From Gammaproteobacteria bacterium (GTDB taxonomy: Bacteria > Pseudomonadota > Gammaproteobacteria > Pseudomonadales > Azotimanducaceae), in NCBI GenBank assembly GCA_002704225.1, contig PAFU01000037.1:1-45181 (forward strand): a DNA stretch of 45,181 bases. Reading direction: 5' to 3'. The translations under genes and the position numbers were made by a program. The notes beneath the pieces are model-generated. The model had not been told where the DNA came from. It ran no database searches and saw nothing but the letters and a program-made list of their open reading frames with translations. Below are positions 32,280-38,809 of this stretch, piece by piece; the stretch's first letter is position 1, and each line of letters opens with the position of its first letter.

Positions 32280-32372
32280 GGAAGAGCATCGCTCCCGGTG
32301 GGGTGCGCGGCCTTCAAAGCCGTTGAGGCGCGACTACGTGCCTGGTGGGTTCGACTCCTACCTCTTCCGCCA
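32280..32372 (+). tRNA. selC: tRNA-Sec (anticodon UCA)
   Basis: This is a 93-base selenocysteine tRNA with encoded CCA. It begins GGAAGAG and ends CTCTTCCGCCA, so the acceptor arms pair. The anticodon loop CTTCAAA (32312-32318) sits on a GCGGC/GCCGT stem, with TCA at 32314-32316 reading UGA. The long extra arm and the T-loop GGTTCGACTCC match the E. coli selC pattern closely. It charges with serine and is converted by SelA. It lies 3 kb from selB with the transporter and Coq4-like genes between. Confidence 0.96.
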
Positions 32373-32400
32373 TACGAACCTCCAGCGCCATCCGTCAGGA

Positions 32401-32427
32401 TCACCGGGAAAAGTAAAATACCGGTGA
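32401..32427 (+). terminator. Stem-loop after tRNA-Sec
   Basis: TCACCGG and CCGGTGA form a perfect seven-base stem with a 13-base A-rich loop, starting 29 bases past the tRNA. No U-tract follows, so termination strength is unclear. It may instead guide 3' trimming. Confidence 0.4.
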
Positions 32428-32550
32428 ATCGTGGAATCACATTGGATGAAGCATAGGGCCTAGATCGCGAACTTCATCTTGTTACTTCTATCATTGTTAT
32501 TGCACTGCTTTATGATGAGAGGCGAAATCACCCTAGCTGCAGATTGCCTT

Positions 32551-33333
32551 ATGTCTGAATACCCACCTGAAATAAAAGTCGAACATAAAAAAAATGGCGT
32601 TGTCGTCGCCACGTTAAACAGACCAGAGGTGCTTAACGCCCTGAACGGTGCCATGCGCGTTGGGATACGCCAGCTCATTACCCAAGTAGGCGCAGATCCC
32701 TTGGCTAGAGCTCTTGTTCTAACCGGGGCGGGCGACGGGTTTTGCTCAGGCGCGGACCTAAGAGCGAAAGACAGCCGCGCCTGGCCCAGAGGACCCGCAG
32801 ACCCAGAATTTTCTTGGTGCGTAGATCTATTGCAGATGCCTAAACCTACCATTGCCGTTGTCAATGGTGTAGCCGCTGGAGGCGGATTGGGCATTTCACT
32901 CCTGTGCGACTTTCGCTTTTGTTCACCATCTTCTCGGCTGCTGCCAGTTTGGGCAAAACGAGGCATTCATCCTGACGACCTGGTCACTTGGACCCTGCCC
33001 AAATTAGCTGGCTACAGTAGAGCATTAAAATGGCTATATGCTGGTACCGACATTCCGCTGAGCGATGCTCAACACGCCGGTCTGATTGAACCGTTAGTGA
33101 CTGATGAGGATCTTATGCCCTCAGCGATGGCGTTTGCCGACACTCTGGCATCAGGACCGACAGTCCAATATGCGCTAACGAAACAAGCTGTACTGAAATC
33201 TCTGAACCGTGAGCCTTGGGACAGCGCCGCACTGGAAAGCTGGGGACAAAACACGGCACGCCAAACCTCAGACTTTAAAGAAGGCATCAATGCCTTTCGC
33301 GAACGACGAGAAGCGAGTTTTACCGGCGAATAG
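32551..33333 (+). CDS. Crotonase-family protein (enoyl-CoA hydratase/isomerase)
   Basis: This 260-residue crotonase-fold protein has the N-terminal strand VVVATLNRPEVLNALNGAM. The CoA/oxyanion loop GFCSGADLR is near 64-71, and KPTIAVVNGVAAGGGLGISL supplies the second oxyanion segment. The two glutamates of true enoyl-CoA hydratases are replaced (Gly near 114 and Ala near 135). An Asp pair in IHPDD (140-143) sits where some isomerases of the superfamily hold their acid. The reaction is therefore open: isomerase or another acyl-CoA conversion. The ATG at 32551 gives the family N-terminus; upstream in-frame ATGs exist and no good ribosome site is visible. Confidence 0.85.
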   Translation: MSEYPPEIKVEHKKNGVVVATLNRPEVLNALNGAMRVGIRQLITQVGADPLARALVLTGAGDGFCSGADLRAKDSRAWPRGPADPEFSWCVDLLQMPKPTIAVVNGVAAGGGLGISLLCDFRFCSPSSRLLPVWAKRGIHPDDLVTWTLPKLAGYSRALKWLYAGTDIPLSDAQHAGLIEPLVTDEDLMPSAMAFADTLASGPTVQYALTKQAVLKSLNREPWDSAALESWGQNTARQTSDFKEGINAFRERREASFTGE

Positions 33334-33416
33334 AAAGAACCAATCCATCAATATCGTCAGCGCGGTTGCTTCAGCATTCTTGAGCCTCACCGATGATGAC
33401 TTAAGGTTGGATAGCC

Positions 33417-33440
33417 AGCGCGGGAGCCAGCGCTCTTTTT
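33417..33440 (+). terminator. Small intrinsic terminator after the crotonase gene
   Basis: AGCGC and GCGCT form a five-base GC-rich stem around an eight-base loop, followed by C and five T. It lies 84 bases past the crotonase stop. The stem is short, so confidence is limited. Confidence 0.4.
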
Positions 33441-33552
33441 CAAAATCACCAAATTGCAGATCTCATCGTATTTAAGCGCGACCGGCCGGAACTTGAAGTC
33501 CCAGTGAGGAACCTCGAGCTGCTTCAGACTTTGATGCGATACCCAGCTTCTG

Positions 33553-33579
33553 ACGAGCCTGCACTTACGGTAGGCTCGT
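33553..33579 (+). promoter_or_regulatory. Hairpin covering the DUF938 ribosome site
   Basis: ACGAGCCTGC (33553-33562) pairs with GTAGGCTCGT (33570-33579): nine Watson-Crick pairs and one G-U around a seven-base loop. The only purine-rich ribosome-site candidate, TAGG at 33571-33574, lies in the 3' arm, and the ATG follows three bases after the stem. Such a structure should lower initiation unless it is melted or bound. There is no U-tract, so it is unlikely to be a terminator. Confidence 0.55.
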
Positions 33580-33582
33580 GAC

Positions 33583-34179
33583 ATGCAAGGATTTTCTCAA
33601 GCTGCTGACAACAACAAGGCCGCCATCTTGGCTGTGCTTGCCGAATGGCTGCCAAATCAGACCAAACTACTCGAAATCGGCAGTGGCGCTGGCCAGCACG
33701 CAATTCACCTGGCCGCCGCGCTAAATCACGTTCTTTGGCAGCCTAGTGATCGTGAAATTGTGCTCCCAGCATTAACAAGCAACATCGACGAGTACGGACC
33801 TGCGAATATCTTAGGGCCTATTACCCTTGATTTGGCCGCCCACACGTGGCCCGCTCAAACCTATAACTGCGTTTACGCTGCCAACGTGATGCACATTGTC
33901 AGTTCAGAACTGGGTGAAAACCTGATTCGCAGAGCAGCAAAGGTACTGACAGACGAAGGGCTGCTCGCCCTTTACGGCCCTTTCAAATATGCGGGAGATT
34001 TTACGACACCGTCCAACGCAGACTTTGACCTATGGCTCAAAGAACGTGACGCGCAGAGTGGCGTACGTGATGTTGAGTGGATCCTTGATCTTGCCACCCA
34101 CGCTGGCCTTCGGTTAGTCGAGGACCGACAGATGCCAGCCAACAATCAAATGTTAATCTTTCAAAAAACCGCAGACTGA
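33583..34179 (+). CDS. DUF938-family SAM-dependent methyltransferase
   Basis: This 198-residue protein has a methyltransferase Rossmann fold. The SAM motif KLLEIGSGAGQHAIHLA is at 28-44. QPSDREIVLPAL supplies the second motif, and CVYAANVMHIVS the post-motif region. FSQAADNNKAAILAVL at the N-terminus and the GPFKYAGDFTTPSNADFDLWL stretch identify DUF938. The substrate of this family is not known to me. It follows the crotonase gene by 249 bp without another gene, and its start is masked by a strong hairpin. Confidence 0.88.
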   Translation: MQGFSQAADNNKAAILAVLAEWLPNQTKLLEIGSGAGQHAIHLAAALNHVLWQPSDREIVLPALTSNIDEYGPANILGPITLDLAAHTWPAQTYNCVYAANVMHIVSSELGENLIRRAAKVLTDEGLLALYGPFKYAGDFTTPSNADFDLWLKERDAQSGVRDVEWILDLATHAGLRLVEDRQMPANNQMLIFQKTAD

Positions 34180-34344
34180 TAAGCGCACCGGTTTTAGACG
34201 CCGTAGCTTAGGGCGCCAGACTTAGGCACAGATCACGCACGAAAACCGCTTCACTCTGAACGTTGTCCATCTCAACGCCCCGCTATGCCGCGATAACAAA
34301 TTTTGGGAAACTGCCCCCGCCGATCAACTCAGAAGGAAATCGCA

Positions 34345-35331
34345 ATGAGTCGACAACAAGAAAAATTTAAACTTGCCGATCTAGAGGGTCGTGTAGCGGT
34401 CATCACCGGCGCGGGTAACTTTGGGATCGGCTGGGGTTTGGCAAAATACGCAGCGCTCCATTTGCACATGCATGTTGCGTTAATCGATTTGCATGAAGCA
34501 ACGGTTGAACGCGCTGCAGCTGATCTGCGCGCCGTTGCCCCTGACCTTACTGTTTTGGCTCTGGCCTGCGACGTAACGAGCAGCACCGATTTGAGCGGCG
34601 CTCTTGACCAAATCGATGTTGCCTTTGGCGGCGTGAGTATTGGCGTCGTGTTTGCCAACGCCGGCGTCATTTTCAACAACAGCATCCTAAAAAGTGACAT
34701 CGAGGATTGGGAAACCACACTGAACGTAAACGTACTGGGTGTGGTTAAGACCATCAAAGCCTTCGTGCCAAGACTGCAGGCGCAAACTCAAAAATCGATT
34801 TTCTGCACCACGGCCTCTGTGGGTGGACTGGTGCGCGGTGATGGCGGAGCCGCTTCTTATCAGGCCAGCAAACATGCTGTCGTAGCGCTCACCGAATCGC
34901 TCTCCTTCGAAATCGCGAGGAAATCACCCCACGTGCATATTCGGGTGCTATGCCCCTGCATCGTGAGTACCGCCTTGATGCAATCGAGTCAGTTGAATAA
35001 ATCAGCCAAAAACGCGCCCGCTAGCACCGATGTTGCACCGATTAAACCGAATGAAATGCTGATGGGTATGACCCCAGAGCGGCACGCGCAACAGGTCTTC
35101 GATCTAATTGCAGACGGAAAATTCTATCTCGTTACCGACAACGTGAGGCCTTACGTCGACCACGACTTTCCCTTTGGAGCCATGGACATCATTGCCGAAC
35201 GTTTTGATAACTTAAAAGAACTGCAGCTCGATAATGTCGATGCGTTCGAGACGCCTGCACTGGGTTACCCTTCTTCCATCCTAAAGGGCCCGATGTTTCA
35301 GGCGGGGACACGGTTCGGCAACGGAAATTGA
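34345..35331 (+). CDS. Short-chain dehydrogenase/reductase
   Basis: This 328-residue SDR is longer than the classical 250. The NAD(P) loop is TGAGNFGIGWGLA with an N-terminal VAVITGAG strand. FANAGVIFNN is the structural motif. The catalytic set is Ser in TTASVGGLVRG plus the Y-x-x-x-K of SYQASKHAVV. About 80 extra C-terminal residues (KFYLVTDNVRPYVDHDFPFG and beyond) match long SDRs found in aromatic and terpenoid catabolism. The frame opens at 34303, but AGAAGGA six bases before 34345 decides the start. The substrate is unknown. Confidence 0.87.
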   Translation: MSRQQEKFKLADLEGRVAVITGAGNFGIGWGLAKYAALHLHMHVALIDLHEATVERAAADLRAVAPDLTVLALACDVTSSTDLSGALDQIDVAFGGVSIGVVFANAGVIFNNSILKSDIEDWETTLNVNVLGVVKTIKAFVPRLQAQTQKSIFCTTASVGGLVRGDGGAASYQASKHAVVALTESLSFEIARKSPHVHIRVLCPCIVSTALMQSSQLNKSAKNAPASTDVAPIKPNEMLMGMTPERHAQQVFDLIADGKFYLVTDNVRPYVDHDFPFGAMDIIAERFDNLKELQLDNVDAFETPALGYPSSILKGPMFQAGTRFGNGN

Positions 35332-35390
35332 ATTCGTCCCTCGTTACCAAATCAGCGCGATATTGGGCCCATCGATCAGTCTCGCAAGTT

Positions 35391-35459
35391 AGCCCTGTCG
35401 CTCTAGGCAGGTTTCCCTTAAGCCGGATTTACGAGACCAGACAGGGGTTCGATAGGGCT
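35391..35459. repeat. Long-spaced inverted repeat between convergent genes
   Basis: AGCCCTGTCG (35391-35400) and CGATAGGGCT (35450-35459) match as an inverted repeat with one G-U pair and a 49-base spacer. It fills most of the 137-bp gap between two convergent genes and may serve as a shared transcript end. The significance is unproven. Confidence 0.3.
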
Positions 35460-35468
35460 TAATTTGCG

Positions 35469-35891
35469 CTAAACCTCATCCAACCTCAGAATTTGTCGCT
35501 CAAGTAGCGGGAAGCCCATCAACAAACGAACGGGAAAGTTTAGTGGTAATGCTTCTGCAGCGTTTTGAAACTCTGGGCCTTCGACGGGCACGGCTCTTCG
35601 GGCGGAGCGCACACCTTCGATAGTAACCAACACGTCCGGGTTCTCTATCGCATTCGAGTGCCAACCCCGTGACCAATGGTGAGCCGAAACATAGATTTTT
35701 TCATCTACGGTTATACGAGCGAGCATCGTATTTTGGGTCTCACCAGACGTCGTCGTGGTAGTGAGAACAAGCATGGGTATTCCAGAGTCTTCAAATGAGG
35801 GTTGCGCGTACCCCAAGTAGCCTGCTTCAAAAATCACTACAAACAACGCGTATAAGCCCAGGGTGCCGCCCAACCACTTAAGTGCTTTCAT
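35469..35891 (-). CDS. Membrane-anchored split-barrel protein (DUF385/Ddn-like)
   Basis: This 140-residue protein has an N-terminal membrane segment (LGLYALFVVIFEAGYLGY, about 11-28) and then a small beta domain. The pattern IYVSAHHWSRGWHSNAIENP followed by DVLVTIEG resembles the F420/FMN split-barrel (DUF385, Ddn-type) reductases. There W-x-x-N-x-x-x-N-P-x-V sits between barrel strands. The basic phosphate-binding residues of true F420 reductases are not obvious. GGAGG lies six bases before the ATG. It is convergent with the SDR gene. A haem or lipid-related role is equally possible. Confidence 0.6.
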   Translation of the reverse strand: MKALKWLGGTLGLYALFVVIFEAGYLGYAQPSFEDSGIPMLVLTTTTTSGETQNTMLARITVDEKIYVSAHHWSRGWHSNAIENPDVLVTIEGVRSARRAVPVEGPEFQNAAEALPLNFPVRLLMGFPLLERQILRLDEV

Positions 35892-36207
35892 GTCTCGCCT
35901 CCAAATCTTTGTGCGAAGATCTTGCCACCACTCTAATCGAAGGAAAGCCTCCTCAACTACCGCTTGAAATGCTTAATAAAAAGCAAAAGCTCGATAAATC
36001 TAGGGCTTTCGCGTCCCATTGGTGGGCACTTAAGGCTGTATTTGCAACAGCATTTCCTGTGAGTGACATTCTAGAAGAACACATGATGCGATTCACATGG
36101 TGCTTCAGTTAAGCAGCTTGAAGAGGTTATGGTGGGGTTTGAGACCTTTTAGAGTGAAAACCGATCAACGTTGCGGTGCGGCAATGGGCTTAAGGGAGGA
36201 ACGGTAG
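35892..36207. other. 316-bp gap, no gene supported
   Basis: A plus frame at 35882-36112 gives 76 codons with no ribosome site and no family character, so it is not called. The region is AT-richer than its surroundings and must hold the divergent promoters of the two split-barrel-like genes. The right end provides GGAGGA eight bases before the lipoprotein GTG. No other structure stood out. Confidence 0.5.
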
Positions 36208-36651
36208 GTGCGAAAATTCATTACGACCGGATTGATTGGGTTGCTCGTTATGGGGTGTGCAGAATATCTGCCCATTTCTGGCGGCTCATTAGAGGGTCGA
36301 GTTTCACCCTTGCCTCAATCGTTAGACAAGATCGCTCAAGACAACATCATTCAATTGGAAACTCGAGTCGATGAAGCTTACTCGGTCAACCTGTGGGTCG
36401 TAGAGGTTGCGAGTCATCTGCACGTGTTTGCGGGAGATAACAAAGCTAACTGGGTTGAAGATATCGAGCAAAACAGCAACGTTCGACTGCGTTCTGGCGA
36501 TGAAATTTTTGAACTGGCGGCGGTCAGAGTGAACGATCCGACAATTTTTGCGGCATTTTCTGACGCGTGGGAAGCCAAGTACGGTAATCGTCCACAAAAC
36601 GAAAGCGTTGAGGAAACCTATTTATACCGCCTCGGGCCTCGAAACCCTTAG
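36208..36651 (+). CDS. Lipoprotein with split-barrel-like domain
   Basis: This 147-residue predicted lipoprotein starts at a GTG (36208) with GGAGGA eight bases upstream. The lipobox LVMGC places the lipidated cysteine at 17. The mature part contains LWVVEVASHLHVFAGDNKAN, then W-V-E-D-I-E-x-N-x-N-V-R-L, and the C-terminal segment WEAKYGNRP. That order resembles DUF2255/PNPOx-like small barrels. Its W-x-x-x-I-x-x-N-x-x-V spacing parallels the neighbouring membrane-anchored protein at 35469. The function is unknown. The hydrolase gene follows after 18 bp, so they may be cotranscribed. Confidence 0.7.
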   Translation: MRKFITTGLIGLLVMGCAEYLPISGGSLEGRVSPLPQSLDKIAQDNIIQLETRVDEAYSVNLWVVEVASHLHVFAGDNKANWVEDIEQNSNVRLRSGDEIFELAAVRVNDPTIFAAFSDAWEAKYGNRPQNESVEETYLYRLGPRNP

Positions 36652-36669
36652 CCGGCATTTGAGCCCCCC

Positions 36670-37614
36670 ATGATTGTGACCACTGATCATCGAATCCCCA
36701 GCGCCCTAGACGGCTACGAAGTGCTGCTGCGCAACAAGCGCCTAGAAAATCCCCAATCTGGCTCGGCCAGCAAAACCGCACTGTTCGTTCACGGTGCAAC
36801 CTACGGCGCCACGGACACCTTTGATTACGCGATTGATGGTCAGTCATGGATGGACCTCATGGCCGAACAAGGCTTCGATGCGTGGTGCTTGGATCTGCTG
36901 GGCTACGGCCAATCAGACCGTCCCAATGAAATGGATCAGGCTCCGACGAACCACCCACCCTTGGTGGACACCGCCCACGCAGTTTTGGAGGTGGAAAATG
37001 CCGTCTCGCACATTCTCCATAGCCGACACATTCAGAGCGTTAACTTAATCGGTTATAGCTGGGGTACTGCCATCTGCGCCAGCTACACGGGACAGCACCC
37101 GGACAACATAGACCGCCTTGTGCTCAGCGGTGCCCTGTGGATTGAGGGGCTAGAACCGACGGGGAAGCCAGCTAACGCGCTTGGGGCTTATCGGACCGTG
37201 GACGTGGAAAACATGATGCGTCGGTGGGCCACAGGACTGGACGCTCGGGAAATCGACGACATGATCAGCGAACAGGCGCGCCGACGTTGGTGCCAGCACA
37301 CTGCCAGCTGCGACCCCAGATTCGATGAAACAGGCGTGTTACGAGCACCTACCGGCGTCATGAAGGACTACAGCCAATGTCGAGAAACAGGCGCTGACTG
37401 GTACGATCCCAGCCTGATTCGTTCACCTGTGCTTATCATCGTCGGGGACCGAGACGTCGAAACCACACCGGCTCAAGGGCAACGGCTGTTTGAGCGTCTA
37501 ACTCATGCACCAAGCAAAGAGATTACAGTGATTGGTCAGGGTACTCACTCGCTGTTACTGGAAAAGCATCGCCACCAACTGCATGCAAGAGTCAGCCACT
37601 TTCTGCAGGATTAA
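36670..37614 (+). CDS. Alpha/beta-hydrolase
   Basis: This 314-residue serine hydrolase of the alpha/beta fold has an oxyanion region LFVHGATYGATDTF (38-51). DLLGYGQSDRP follows, then the nucleophile Ser130 in GYSWGT. The acid Asp is in IVGDRDVETTP, and the His in GQGTHSLLLEKHR. The family includes ring-cleavage hydrolases, esterases and lactonases; the sequence alone does not decide. It lies 18 bp after the lipoprotein and 174 bp before an LLM oxidoreductase on the same strand. Confidence 0.88.
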   Translation: MIVTTDHRIPSALDGYEVLLRNKRLENPQSGSASKTALFVHGATYGATDTFDYAIDGQSWMDLMAEQGFDAWCLDLLGYGQSDRPNEMDQAPTNHPPLVDTAHAVLEVENAVSHILHSRHIQSVNLIGYSWGTAICASYTGQHPDNIDRLVLSGALWIEGLEPTGKPANALGAYRTVDVENMMRRWATGLDAREIDDMISEQARRRWCQHTASCDPRFDETGVLRAPTGVMKDYSQCRETGADWYDPSLIRSPVLIIVGDRDVETTPAQGQRLFERLTHAPSKEITVIGQGTHSLLLEKHRHQLHARVSHFLQD

Positions 37615-37700
37615 ACTCGCACTGTTCGCGGTCACCGGAACTTCCCCAAAGCTCCATTGCGACTCGAAATCCTCGACGGCCTACAATGCTGCCCGAAACG

Positions 37701-37741
37701 TCTAGATGAGCTTTACGTTAGGCGAGAGCATTGCATCTAGA
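37701..37741. promoter_or_regulatory. Inverted repeat upstream of the LLM gene
   Basis: TCTAGATG (37701-37708) and CATCTAGA (37734-37741) are perfect inverted copies 25 bases apart, ending 47 bp before the LLM start. This could be two half-sites of one operator or a leader hairpin. No regulator gene is adjacent. Confidence 0.35.
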
Positions 37742-37788
37742 GACAATATCCCGAACCATCAAGGCTTTTACAGCACGAGGGTCAGAAA

Positions 37789-38637
37789 ATGAAAGTAGGC
37801 ATCATTCCAATCAACATCGGCGTGCAGTCGGCAGATCAAATCGTACAAACAGCGCAATTGGTGGAATCACTGGGCTATGAGTCGGTGTGGACTTTCGAAC
37901 ACGTGATCGTGCCGGTGAACTACGATTCAAAATACCCTTACAACAAATCTGGCAACATGGGCGCAGCCCCCGAAACCAACTTCGTCGACCCTCTGATCGC
38001 CCTGTCCGCCGTAGCAGCGTCTACCAAGACCCTGCGTCTGGCTACCGGGGTGAACATTCTTTCGCAAGTAAATCCCATCTACATGGCCAAGCAGGCCGCC
38101 AGCCTTGACTTCATTTCTAACGGCAGATTCATGCTGGGAGTAGGAATCGGCTGGCTGCGGGAAGAGTTCGATGCCTTGGGCGTGCCCTTCGAGCGCCGTG
38201 GTGCACGTTTTGACGACTACGTGGCAGGCATGCGCAAAATCTGGTCTGGCGAGGTGGTTGAACACGAGAGTGATTTTATTTCTTGGCATGGGTTCAAAAG
38301 CTATCCACTGCCCATTCAAAACCCTTTCCCCGTGGTCATGGGCGGCGTCAAAGGTAAGATCTTTAAGCGAACCGCCCAGTTGGGCAACGGCTGGTTTGCA
38401 CCGAGTGGCGATCCGGCTGAACTCAAAGGGCACATGGACAGCCTGAGGAAGGAATGCGACGCCATTGGCCGAGACCTTTCCGAGATTGAAATCACCTGCA
38501 TGTGGCCAGGCGTTGGCGGAAAAGAGTTTTTGGCTGAACTGGAAGCCGTCGGCGTAACTCGGGTTGTCATGCCCATGATGGGTGAAGGCGACCCGGTAGA
38601 GCGCCTGCACAAAGTAGCCGAACAGGTGATTGCTTAG
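37789..38637 (+). CDS. Luciferase-like (LLM class) flavin oxidoreductase
   Basis: This 282-residue LLM-fold protein opens with KVGIIPINIGVQSADQIV and ESLGYESVWTFEHVIVP. It contains LATGVNILSQVNPIYMAKQAASLDFISNGR in parts, followed by LGVGIGWLREEFDALGVPF, the hallmark of the F420-annotated LLM subfamily. PFPVVMGGVKGKIFKRTAQLG-type sequence completes the barrel. The cofactor may be F420 or FMN. F420 is rare in this group of bacteria, and no F420 synthesis gene is in view. GAGGGT precedes the ATG. The substrate is unknown; the hydrolase just upstream may act in the same route. Confidence 0.88.
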   Translation: MKVGIIPINIGVQSADQIVQTAQLVESLGYESVWTFEHVIVPVNYDSKYPYNKSGNMGAAPETNFVDPLIALSAVAASTKTLRLATGVNILSQVNPIYMAKQAASLDFISNGRFMLGVGIGWLREEFDALGVPFERRGARFDDYVAGMRKIWSGEVVEHESDFISWHGFKSYPLPIQNPFPVVMGGVKGKIFKRTAQLGNGWFAPSGDPAELKGHMDSLRKECDAIGRDLSEIEITCMWPGVGGKEFLAELEAVGVTRVVMPMMGEGDPVERLHKVAEQVIA

Positions 38638-38667
38638 GCTGCCGTTGCAGCCACTGGTAGACCTCAC

Positions 38668-38686
38668 TGGCCCTCTCGACGGGCCA
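38668..38686. terminator. Stem-loop between LLM and amine oxidase genes
   Basis: TGGCCC and GGGCCA form a six-base GC stem with a seven-base loop, 31 bases after the LLM stop. A second stem, CCGCCC/GGGCGG, follows at 38713-38739. Both lie in the 172-bp gap between convergent genes. No U-tract is seen. Confidence 0.4.
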
Positions 38687-38809
38687 GAGGGTCGCCCAGA
38701 CAGACCTCAATACCGCCCCAGTGCCGAAGCCTAGGGCGGAACCCTCGAGATGCCGGGACATTGCACCGGCTTCTCGCTGAATTACGGCTGCGGCCTCAAA
38801 ATCCCCTTC

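Noticed and set aside
32280-32372. tRNA-Sec as the attachment site of an integrated element
   Set aside because: No second copy of the tRNA 3' end and no integrase are present in the window, so an island cannot be claimed.
33387-33584. 65-codon minus-strand frame before the DUF938 gene
   Set aside because: It overlaps the terminator and the leader hairpin and has no ribosome site. I could not match its sequence to any family, though a decayed gene fragment cannot be excluded.
35882-36112. 76-codon plus-strand frame
   Set aside because: It starts inside the divergent split-barrel gene with no ribosome site and has no recognisable domain.
37709-37741. GTTAGGC word suggesting an integron attC site
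   Set aside because: No matching complementary core site or stem of attC type surrounds it, and there is no cassette array.
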